In this document: positions 36,044 through 42,791 of the stretch, piece by piece
How positions within the stretch are numbered: the stretch's first letter is position 1
Layout: each line of letters starts with the position of its first letter
Assembly: GCA_014656495.1 (NCBI GenBank)
Contig: BNCN01000009.1
Location: 62,001-126,000 of the forward strand
Length of the DNA stretch: 64,000 nucleotides
Origin: Comamonas sp. KCTC 72670
GTDB taxonomy: Bacteria; Myxococcota; Myxococcia; Myxococcales; Myxococcaceae
Reading direction: 5' to 3'
Notes under the pieces: model-generated
Databases searched by the model: none
Told to the model about the DNA's origin: nothing
What the model saw: the letters and a program-made list of their open reading frames with translations, nothing else
Made by a program: the position numbers and the translations under genes

Positions 36044-36320
36044 GACTCGAATCCCCCAGGTGGGATGAACACGCGGCAGCGACGGAAGCGTCCAGGGAAG
36101 CTGACGCCAGGAGCCGGACCCCGAGAACAGGAGAAGAGAATGCTGGGGGCACAGGCGACAAGGCGAGCGAATTCAGGGTCAGGCGGCGCCGTGGCACACA
36201 CCGGCATGGGGGGGCGAGCGTCAGGTCGCGAGCGGACGGCGACGGTCCGATCGGCCCGGGACTTGTCACGTGTGGATTTCATTCCCATCCATTCCGCAGC
36301 ATCCAGGTAGGGGGTGGGCG

Positions 36321-36656
36321 ATGGGTTTCCTTGGTGGGATTTTCCTGGCGATGGCGTTGCAGGCGGGGCCCGTGGAGAAGGAGCAGGCGCAGAAGCCGGT
36401 GGAGGTAGCAGCCCCGGTGTTCAATCCTTCCGCGTGCGCCAAGAAGCGGGTGGACCCCTGTGGCTGCCACCATGTGTATGGCATCCGGCACTGCCACCCG
36501 AACCGCAAGGGTGAGCACTGCGAGGCCCCGGTGAAGGCGGAGGTCGACGCCCCGCGCAAGAGCCAGGACGCCTCGAAGAAGGCCGACACGCAGCAGGTCC
36601 GCACGCGCGAGCCCGAGAAGAAGCCGCTGGACCCGAGCAAGTCCGTGTCCATGTAG
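36321..36656 (+). CDS. small secreted Cys/His-rich protein, unknown function
   Basis: 111 residues from the ATG at 36321 (GGGGTGGGCG upstream). A short signal-like hydrophobic stretch (GFLGGIFLAMALQAG) is followed by a segment of about 30 residues dense in Cys and His: SACAKKRVDPCGCHHVYG, then RHCHPNRKGEHCEAP, with five Cys and five His. The rest is Lys/Glu/Pro-rich and low in structure. Metal binding is possible. I recall no named family. Confidence 0.6.
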   Translation: MGFLGGIFLAMALQAGPVEKEQAQKPVEVAAPVFNPSACAKKRVDPCGCHHVYGIRHCHPNRKGEHCEAPVKAEVDAPRKSQDASKKADTQQVRTREPEKKPLDPSKSVSM

Positions 36657-36662
36657 GACCTT

Positions 36663-36730
36663 GGCGCGCGAGTGATTCGCGAAGGAACGCGGAGACCTCG
36701 CGCGCCCGCCGTATGGGCGCCGTGGCGCCC
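36663..36730. terminator. two strong hairpins between the secreted peptide gene and the sigma gene
   Basis: GGCGCGCGAG (36663-36672) with CTCGCGCGCC (36697-36706) is a perfect 10-bp stem with a 24-base loop; GGGCGC/GCGCCC (36715-36720 with 36725-36730) is a tight second stem. Together they should end transcription 7 bases after the stop at 36656. Confidence 0.5.
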
Positions 36731-36810
36731 TGAGTGGAAACGGAGGGGGCGAACAGGGTAACCAGGCAGGGCGCCGTGCCGTTCCAGGCACAGGCCATGC
36801 CGAGGTTCAC

Positions 36811-37719
36811 ATGCGAACGCAGCGGCGCCGCTCGCGCGTCTTCCTCCAGCAGCTCGAGCCCGGTGTTCGCGAGGGCTACGAACGTGTCTCCGGACTGGAG
36901 GACACGCTGGCCTCGCTCCATGCCGAGGGCGCGCGGACCTGGGAGGGCGTGACGCTGGCGGAGGAGGACTTCCTGCGCCACCTCGCCGGATGTCTGCCCC
37001 AGGACGAGGACCCCGCGCGGGCGCTCGCCACGGTGCACGGCGCGGACCTCTATCTGGCCTGTGCCTGTGTGCGGGGAGACAGCACGGCGCACGCCGCGCT
37101 GGAGCGGCAGGTGTTGCCCAAGGCGGCGGCGTCGGTGGCGCGGCTGAGGGCGTCGGGCGTGGAGCCGTCCGAGGTGCTCCAGCAACTGCGTGAGCGGCTC
37201 CTCGTGCCCGAGGGAGGCCACCCCGCGCGCATGGCGGAGTACCAGGGCAGTGGCCCGCTCGCGGCCTGGCTGCGCGCCGCGGCGGTGCGCACGGCCCTCA
37301 ACCTTCAACGCACGGAGCGCCGGAGGGCCCACGCGGAGGAGGAAGCCGAGGCGGTGCCGCTGGCGAGTGGCGCGGGCGCGGCGGACGTCGAGCTCGCGTA
37401 CCTCCAGCGCCACCATCGCGAGGACTTCCAGGCGGCGCTCTCCGAGTCGCTGAAGGCCCTGCCCGCGCGCGAGCGCACCGTGCTGCGGCTCCACGCGGTG
37501 GAGGGGCTGAGCCTGGAGCGCATCGGCACGCTGTACCAGACGCACAAGTCCACGGTGTCTCGGTGGGTGGCCCGCGCGCGGGAGGCCGTGCTGGAGGGCA
37601 CGCGCCAGCGCCTGGCGGAGCGGCTCCAGCTCACCTCGGGCGAGCTGCACAGCCTGATGCGCGCGCTGCATGGCGAACTGGACCTGAGCCTGCCGTCCCT
37701 CCTGAGCAAGCCGGGGTAG
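36811..37719 (+). CDS. sigma-70-family sigma factor, gmx1 (TIGR03001)-like
   Basis: 302 residues. The N-terminal 170 residues are helical; the region before residue 130 has no canonical sigma region-2 motif that I can see. AAWLRAAAVRTALNLQR is a region-2-like DNA-melting helix. The C-terminus has a region-4 helix-turn-helix, LPARERTVLRLHAVEGLSLERIGTLY (shortened use), then HKSTVSRWVARARE. This agrees with the myxobacterial gmx1-type paralogous sigma factors, which are usually paired with a zf-HC2 Ser/Thr kinase, as at 38198 here. Probably the transcriptional output of the module. Confidence 0.8.
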   Translation: MRTQRRRSRVFLQQLEPGVREGYERVSGLEDTLASLHAEGARTWEGVTLAEEDFLRHLAGCLPQDEDPARALATVHGADLYLACACVRGDSTAHAALERQVLPKAAASVARLRASGVEPSEVLQQLRERLLVPEGGHPARMAEYQGSGPLAAWLRAAAVRTALNLQRTERRRAHAEEEAEAVPLASGAGAADVELAYLQRHHREDFQAALSESLKALPARERTVLRLHAVEGLSLERIGTLYQTHKSTVSRWVARAREAVLEGTRQRLAERLQLTSGELHSLMRALHGELDLSLPSLLSKPG

Positions 37720-37720
37720 T

Positions 37721-37732
37721 CGAATTTATTCG
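37721..37732. promoter_or_regulatory. short palindrome at the sigma gene end (possible operator)
   Basis: CGAAT-TT-ATTCG, an AT-rich perfect palindrome in otherwise GC-rich DNA, one base past the sigma stop codon and 75 bases before the next start. It could be an operator or promoter element for the downstream secreted-protein gene. No partner site was found. Confidence 0.3.
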
Positions 37733-37807
37733 CGGCGAAATGCAACGCCCCGAAGTGGCCGGTGTCACTCCGATGAAGGTGGAAGAAACCCCTGTGGAGG
37801 ACACACC

Positions 37808-38125
37808 ATGCATCTCGGAATGAAGCTGGCCCTGGTCGCGCTGACGCTCGTGGGAACCCCTGTGTTCGCGGAGGAGGCGAAGCCGGCTCCCGCCGCTCCC
37901 GCCGCTGGTGAGACGACGCTGACGTTGAAGAAGGGCGGACACCAGAGCCTGACCGTGCCGGGGCTGGTCCGCGTCGCCGTGGGCGACCCCGACGTGGCGG
38001 ACATCAAGGCCGAGGGCAAGGGCGTGCTGCGAGTGACCGGCGTCAAGGCCGGCGAGACGACCCTCCTCACCTGGGCGGGCTCCGGCAACACGCTCAGCAC
38101 CTACCGCGTCGTCGTCCAGGACTGA
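37808..38125 (+). CDS. secreted protein with a PilN/CpaC N-terminal-type domain
   Basis: 105 residues with GGAGG 7-8 bases before the ATG. A Sec signal peptide (LALVALTLVGTPVFA) precedes a Pro/Ala linker and a beta domain: GGHQSLTVPGLVRVAVGDPDVAD, shortened to VPGLVRVAVGDPDV, then VLRVTGVKAGETTLLTWAG. This is the small domain found at the N-terminus of secretin-like proteins CpaC/RcpA (pilus formation protein N-terminal type). Here it stands alone in the periplasm or outside. The same domain ends the kinase gene downstream. Role inferred: a ligand, partner or decoy for that kinase ectodomain. Confidence 0.78.
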   Translation: MHLGMKLALVALTLVGTPVFAEEAKPAPAAPAAGETTLTLKKGGHQSLTVPGLVRVAVGDPDVADIKAEGKGVLRVTGVKAGETTLLTWAGSGNTLSTYRVVVQD

Positions 38126-38146
38126 GGCACGCGTCTCGGAGCGAGG

Positions 38147-38167
38147 TGCCCCGGGCTTCCCGGGGCA
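38147..38167 (+). terminator. hairpin between the secreted-protein and kinase genes
   Basis: TGCCCCGGG (38147-38155), loop CTT, CCCGGGGCA (38159-38167): a perfect 9-bp stem, 22 bases after the stop at 38125 and 30 bases before the kinase ATG. It may be an attenuator that keeps kinase expression below that of the secreted protein. Confidence 0.45.
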
Positions 38168-38197
38168 TGTCCACGCTGCGAAGATTCGACGCACATC

Positions 38198-39682
38198 ATG
38201 ACGCTGGTGCCCCCCTCATCCCTGCCCGCATGTCCGGACGAGAACCTGCTCGCGGCCTTCACCAGTGGCGCGTTGCCCGCGGTGAAGGTGTTGGAGGTGG
38301 AGGCGCACCTCGATGGCTGCGCGGAGTGCCGGGAGCTGGTGGCCGCCGTCGCGGCCGAGTCCTCGCTTCCGGGCACGGGTGACTCCAGGACACCCACGCG
38401 GCTGGACACGGGGCTGCCCACGCTGTCGGACGTGTCGCCGGACACGCGGCTTCCGCCCGACACGCGGCTGGGGCCTTACGTGATTCGCGAGGTGCTGGGG
38501 ATGGGCGGCATGGGCGTGGTGTACGCGGCGGATGACACCCGGCTGGGGCGGCGGGTGGCGCTCAAGCTGCTGCGGCCCATGCGCGAAGGCGCGGAGGAGG
38601 AGGGGCGAGCCCGGTTGCTCCGCGAAGCCCAGGCGATGGCGCGGCTGTCCCATCCCAACGTGTTGCCCCTCTTCGAACTGGGCACCGCGGAGGGGCGGGA
38701 CTTCCTGGCCATGGAGTGGGTGGAGGGCACCACGCTGGCGGAGTGGCTCCGCGAGCGGGAACGGCCCTGGCGCGAGGTGCTGGACGTGTTCCTCGCGGCG
38801 GGAGCCGGGCTGGCCGCCGCGCACCGGGCGGGGCTGGTGCATCGTGACTTCAAGCCGTCCAACGTCCTGGTGGGCTCTGACGGGCGCGTGCGCGTCACCG
38901 ACTTCGGCCTGGCGAGACAGGACGCGGCGGTGCCGGGCAACGCGTGGATGGAAGGGAGGGACGAGGCCCCCTCCGCGAGGGCTTCAGCGCTCACGCGTCA
39001 CGGGCAGGTCGCTGGGACGCCCGCCTACATGTCTCCCGAGCAGCACGCGGGACACACGGTGGACGCGCGCAGTGACCAGTACAGCTTCTGTGTCGCGCTC
39101 CACGAGGCCTTCGCGGGAGAGCGGCCATCGCTTCCGTCCGCGGACGCCGCGCCGCGAAACGTCCCATCCCGGAGGCGCTCGAGGGACGTGCCGAATCACA
39201 TTCGCGCTGCATTGGCCCGGGGTCTCGCGTCTGCGCCGGAGCAGCGTTTTGCTTCCATGGACGCGCTCATGACCGCATTGACTCAACCGGCGGGACTCCC
39301 GCTGCGCCACCGAATCCGAATCGCGGGGGCGATTCTCTCCCTGATGGCCTTGCTCGCGGGCTTCGGCGTCGCCCTGTGGCGGCTGCCCTCACCCGAGGCG
39401 CCGCCAGCCGCCGAAGCGCCACCGGGGACCGCCCTGGACGCGACGAAGGGCGAGCCCGCGGTGGCCTCGTTTCCACCCCTGCGCCTGGACGAGGTTCGCG
39501 AGCTGTCCGTCCCAGGGCTCCGGCGCGTCGCGGTGAGCGACCCGGCCATCTTGAGCGTGGAGTCCCTGGGAGATGGAAGGCTTCGCCTGACTGGGAGGGC
39601 GGAAGGCGCCACGTTCCTGGTGACCTGGGCCGGTGATGCGTCCGAGATGAAAATGGTCTTCGTGCCCGTCACCGCGCACTGA
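38198..39682 (+). CDS. Ser/Thr protein kinase with zf-HC2 head and PilN/CpaC-N-like ectodomain
   Basis: 494 residues in four parts. (1) Anti-sigma-like zinc finger: H37 and C41, C44 in EAHLDGCAEC. (2) Hanks-type kinase, about 92-362: GMGGMGVVYA, Lys123, HRDFKPSN with catalytic Asp217, DFG 235-237, APE-like SPEQ; all catalytic residues kept. (3) TM helix 374-394. (4) A C-terminal domain 430-494 outside the membrane, LSVPGLRRVAVSDPAIL then RLRLTGRAEGATFLVTWAG, homologous to the secreted protein at 37808. The zf-HC2 part suits binding the sigma factor at 36811. A transmembrane signal route from envelope to transcription is inferred. Confidence 0.88.
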   Translation: MTLVPPSSLPACPDENLLAAFTSGALPAVKVLEVEAHLDGCAECRELVAAVAAESSLPGTGDSRTPTRLDTGLPTLSDVSPDTRLPPDTRLGPYVIREVLGMGGMGVVYAADDTRLGRRVALKLLRPMREGAEEEGRARLLREAQAMARLSHPNVLPLFELGTAEGRDFLAMEWVEGTTLAEWLRERERPWREVLDVFLAAGAGLAAAHRAGLVHRDFKPSNVLVGSDGRVRVTDFGLARQDAAVPGNAWMEGRDEAPSARASALTRHGQVAGTPAYMSPEQHAGHTVDARSDQYSFCVALHEAFAGERPSLPSADAAPRNVPSRRRSRDVPNHIRAALARGLASAPEQRFASMDALMTALTQPAGLPLRHRIRIAGAILSLMALLAGFGVALWRLPSPEAPPAAEAPPGTALDATKGEPAVASFPPLRLDEVRELSVPGLRRVAVSDPAILSVESLGDGRLRLTGRAEGATFLVTWAGDASEMKMVFVPVTAH

Positions 39683-39684
39683 CG

Positions 39685-40437
39685 TCAGCGTCCGCCAGGC
39701 GCCTTGCGTGCCTGGCGCGGTGCTTCCTGGCCCAGCAGCCGGTACGCCTGCTGCCGGTGCTCACGCAGGGTGGGCAACATGTCATCGAGCAGCGTCTTCA
39801 GCCCGGTGTTGCTCGCGAACTGCTGCTGCCCGGCCATCACCTTGGCGATGTCCAGGTCATGGTCGCCCACCATGGTGGCCAGGAAGGCGCGGTCGAAGGC
39901 GGGGCCCTGGAGTGACTGGAGCATCGCCGTCGACGCCTGCTCCGCGCGCTCCAGCGTCTTCGCGAAGTCGGTGTCCGGCTGGGGCTCGGACAGGGTGAGG
40001 TTCTTCGTCTTGGCGTAGGCCCTGAGGCGCTGGTCCGCGGCCTGATGGTCCTTCACCAGCCGCGCGCCGTAGTCCTTCACACCCTGGGACGTGCCCTGTT
40101 GCTGCGCGAGCTTGCCCATCTTCACTTCGTGCTGATTGGCCTGGTGGAGCGCGTTCAGGAAGGCCTGCTCCTCCGTGGGGATGGGCATCAAGCCCTGCTG
40201 CATCAGCGTGGCGCCACGCGCGTCAGGCGCGGCGCCCTGGGGTCCGGAGCCGCCCGTGCCCTCCACCACCGGCTCCAGGGCCTGTCCCTGGTCGATGGCA
40301 TCGGGGCGGCCCATGCGAATCATGCTCTCGGAGTCGTCCGTCCCGTTCTGTGTCTCGGACGGGGGTGCCTGCTGCGCCAGGGCCGTGCTGGCCAGCGTGA
40401 GGGAACCCGTCACCATCCAACGCATCCATCGCTTCAT
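39685..40437 (-). CDS. DUF4142 secreted protein
   Basis: 250 residues. The signal peptide is VTGSLTLASTALA. A ferritin-like four-helix DUF4142 domain occupies about 90-235: EEQAFLNALHQANQHEVKMG, shortened to FLNALHQANQHEV, then VKDYGARLVKDHQAADQRL and MVGDHDLDIAKV. The His/Asp/Glu pattern on these helices could bind metal. The C-terminus is basic (RQARKAPGGR). Exported proteins of this type are common in proteobacteria, function unknown. Two bases separate its stop from that of the kinase gene. Confidence 0.8.
   Translation of the reverse strand: MKRWMRWMVTGSLTLASTALAQQAPPSETQNGTDDSESMIRMGRPDAIDQGQALEPVVEGTGGSGPQGAAPDARGATLMQQGLMPIPTEEQAFLNALHQANQHEVKMGKLAQQQGTSQGVKDYGARLVKDHQAADQRLRAYAKTKNLTLSEPQPDTDFAKTLERAEQASTAMLQSLQGPAFDRAFLATMVGDHDLDIAKVMAGQQQFASNTGLKTLLDDMLPTLREHRQQAYRLLGQEAPRQARKAPGGR
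39693..39717 (+). terminator. hairpin inside the 3' end of the DUF4142 gene, downstream of the kinase
   Basis: CGCCAGGC (39693-39700) and GCCTGGCG (39710-39717) pair with a 9-base loop, 10 bases after the kinase stop. On the other strand it falls within codons of the DUF4142 C-terminus. Confidence 0.4.
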
Positions 40438-40520
40438 CGTCCGCCTCCAGTGCCTTCGAGAAATCAGGCCGAAGGTGGAGGCGGCGCGAGGTGTGGGGCA
40501 GGGGCGGCGGACGGCGGGGC

Positions 40521-40544
40521 GGGCGCTCCCGCTTCGGAGCGCCC
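40521..40544. terminator. hairpin after the thioesterase pair
   Basis: GGGCGCTCC (40521-40529), 6-base loop, GGAGCGCCC (40536-40544): a perfect 9-bp stem 34 bases downstream of the leftward gene ending at 40579 and upstream of the DUF4142 start. Likely ends the thioesterase transcript. Confidence 0.55.
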
Positions 40545-40578
40545 GGGGCTTGGAGGCATCCCGTTGTCGTGCCAGCGA

Positions 40579-41037
40579 CTACGGCTCCGACAGCAGGAAC
40601 AACGCATGCGCGCTGGCGATGGGGCGCGTGCGGTCGTCCTGCCACGCCTCCACCCGCACGTTGGCCACGCGCCGGCCCTGGCGGGTGATGAGCGCCTTGG
40701 CGAAGGTGTCCTGCGGCTTGCCCGAGCGCAGGAAGTCCACCGTGAGCGAGATGACCTTGGGCACGCGCTCGGTGTTCGTCTGGAGGAGCAGCTCGAAGAC
40801 GGCCGCGGACTCCAGCAGCGCGCCGAGCGTGCCGCCATGCAGCGCGGGCAGCAGGCTGTTGCCGATGTTCCTCGGGTTGAAGGCCATGCGGCAGAGCATC
40901 TCGCCAGCGAGGTTCTCCACGCCGATGCCCATGAAGCGCGTGTAGGGGATGGCGTCGGTGAGCCGCTTGTACTCGCGCGACTTGCGCACCTGGCGCACAA
41001 GCTCGGGGAGGGCAGGGGTCGTCGGGGTGTCACTCAT
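40579..41037 (-). CDS. hotdog-fold thioesterase (PaaI-like), second of a pair
   Basis: 152 residues from the ATG at 41037; earlier in-frame starts overlap the preceding gene. The hotdog motif is seen in ALHGGTLGALLESAAVFELL, shortened to LHGGTLGALLES, and VPKVISLTVDFLRSGKPQD, shortened to SLTVDFLRSG. It belongs with PaaI/YbgC-type acyl-CoA thioesterases. It starts 5 bases after the stop of its homologue at 41043, so both are probably made together and may form a heteromer. Confidence 0.8.
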   Translation of the reverse strand: MSDTPTTPALPELVRQVRKSREYKRLTDAIPYTRFMGIGVENLAGEMLCRMAFNPRNIGNSLLPALHGGTLGALLESAAVFELLLQTNTERVPKVISLTVDFLRSGKPQDTFAKALITRQGRRVANVRVEAWQDDRTRPIASAHALFLLSEP

Positions 41038-41042
41038 GGCCG

Positions 41043-41495
41043 TCACTCCTCCGTCCGCATGAAGGTGCCCTGGGCCGAGGCCACCGGGTGGCCCGGGTCG
41101 CCCTGGTGGACGAGCGCGCGCACGAAGGCGACCTGTCGCGTGAGCCGGTAGCACTCGGCCACGCAGGTGAGGACGACGCCCGGCCGCGCGGGGCGCAGGT
41201 AGTCGATGCGCAAATCCAACGTGACGAGCGGCGCGAAGCGGTTCAGCTTGAGGAACACCGCGGTGCCACACGTGGCGTCGATGAGCGTCGTCACCGCCCC
41301 GCCCGCGATGACCTTCGTCTCGGGGTTGCCGATGAGGTTCTCGGCGTAGGGGAGCTCGACGGTGGCCTCGGCGGCGCCCACGTCCACCAGCCGCAGCCCC
41401 AGCGCGTGGTTGTGGGGCACCACGTCCGTGTAGAAGAGGGCGCAGCGTTCCAACCGCCCGGCCTTGTCTTCGGGAAGCGCGAAGTCGTCCGACAT
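41043..41495 (-). CDS. hotdog-fold thioesterase (PaaI-like), first of a pair
   Basis: 150 residues. Motif segments are VIAGGAVTTLIDATCGTAVF, shortened to AGGAVTTLIDATCG, then LVTLDLRIDYLRPARPG. The usual HGG is AGG here. It likely hydrolyses acyl-CoA thioesters, perhaps from branched or aromatic catabolism; substrate unknown. First gene of a two-gene leftward operon. Confidence 0.8.
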   Translation of the reverse strand: MSDDFALPEDKAGRLERCALFYTDVVPHNHALGLRLVDVGAAEATVELPYAENLIGNPETKVIAGGAVTTLIDATCGTAVFLKLNRFAPLVTLDLRIDYLRPARPGVVLTCVAECYRLTRQVAFVRALVHQGDPGHPVASAQGTFMRTEE

Positions 41496-41602
41496 GAGGG
41501 CGCGATACCAGACTCAAGGCCGCATGGCACACCGCGTTGTAACGGTGCGCCTGCTGGCCCACACCCGCCGTGTCGGACGGCTTCCCCCGCCGTCCACGTG
41601 GC

Positions 41603-42631
41603 TCACGCGGCGACGGACGGCGCGTTGGCGAGCTGCTTCCACGCACCCGCGAGCGACGCGGCGATGTCCCGCATCACCCCGTCATCCGACCAGTAGAAGG
41701 GGTGGACCAGGGGCGTCCACGAGAAGAGGGGACCCGCCACGCGCACGGACCGGTCCTCGACGAGGTCGCGGTAGGCCTCGCTGAGCGGTTGGAGCGGCCA
41801 CGCGAAGACGTCGTCGTCATCGTAGAAGTTGATCCACTGCCCACCCACGCCCGGGTGGTGCCGCGCCAGCTCCGGGGCCGGCACGTGCACCGGCTGGTCG
41901 AGCCCGGCGTGCGGATAGCGCAGGCTCCACAGGGCCATGGGGCTGCCCAGCGTGAAGAAGTGGCTGAGCGTCTCGCCGCGCTCCAGGGGGGAGGTGCCCT
42001 GGGCGGCGCGCACCGAGTCCTCGATGATGTCGCGTCCCGCGAAGCGCTGGACCTGCAAGTCGTAGAAGTAGTTGCTGGCGATGACGCTGCCCAGGCTGTG
42101 CGCGATGACGCAGAGCGGGGCGTCGTCACCGGCCTTCTCGCGCAGGCGACCCAGGGCCTCGGCGACCTGGCGGTGGATGCGGGTGTAGACGTCCGGGTCG
42201 GCGGGGTTCGTCTGGTACGCGATGATGTCGCCCACGAAGTGGACCAGCATCCAGCGCAGGCCGGGGTAGCGCAGGTCCATGCCGCGCAGGGACGGCCGCA
42301 TCATGCGGAGCATCAGCGGGACGAGCGCGGACTCGTGGCCCTGGTTCACCGCGCGCACGCTGTCGTAGAGGGACTTCCAGTACGCCTCCGCGTCCGGCGG
42401 TCCGTAGCGGGCCAGCAAGTCCTTCTCCGCGCGCTCCATCACGGAGGCCCAGTTCACGGTCTCGACGGCGAGTGCGTCCTCGTGGGCGCCCGCCTGGGCC
42501 CCGAAGTGCTTGTGCAGCAGGCGCACGGCGGTGTCGAAGAGGCCTGGGTCATCCACCTCGATGCCGTGGATGACGAGCACGGCGAGCTTCTTCGCGCCCG
42601 GCCCGGACGAGGAATGGTTACGCGTCTGCAT
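41603..42631 (-). CDS. alpha/beta hydrolase-like protein
   Basis: 342 residues from the ATG at 42631 with GGGGGGAG 4-5 bases upstream; the longer open frame to 43012 overlaps the divergent gene. The nucleophile elbow is AHSLGSVIAS and an early LVIHGIEVDD is the oxyanion strand region. A run WINFYDDDDVFAWPL and a late WSDDGVMRDIA supply candidate Asp and other residues, but no clear catalytic His is assigned. A cytoplasmic esterase or lipase-like function is inferred. Confidence 0.7.
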   Translation of the reverse strand: MQTRNHSSSGPGAKKLAVLVIHGIEVDDPGLFDTAVRLLHKHFGAQAGAHEDALAVETVNWASVMERAEKDLLARYGPPDAEAYWKSLYDSVRAVNQGHESALVPLMLRMMRPSLRGMDLRYPGLRWMLVHFVGDIIAYQTNPADPDVYTRIHRQVAEALGRLREKAGDDAPLCVIAHSLGSVIASNYFYDLQVQRFAGRDIIEDSVRAAQGTSPLERGETLSHFFTLGSPMALWSLRYPHAGLDQPVHVPAPELARHHPGVGGQWINFYDDDDVFAWPLQPLSEAYRDLVEDRSVRVAGPLFSWTPLVHPFYWSDDGVMRDIAASLAGAWKQLANAPSVAA

Positions 42632-42791
42632 GAGGCTCCCCCCTGGGAGTCGATGGTGCTCGACGGGGGTGAGCTTACACGGCCCGGAAGAGGCTCGCCT
42701 GTCCGCCTGTTCACGGCCGGCACCCCTCGGCCCCATGGGGCCGGATAGTCTCCGCCACCCGACACACGCTTCTTCCTCACGAGGACTTCTG

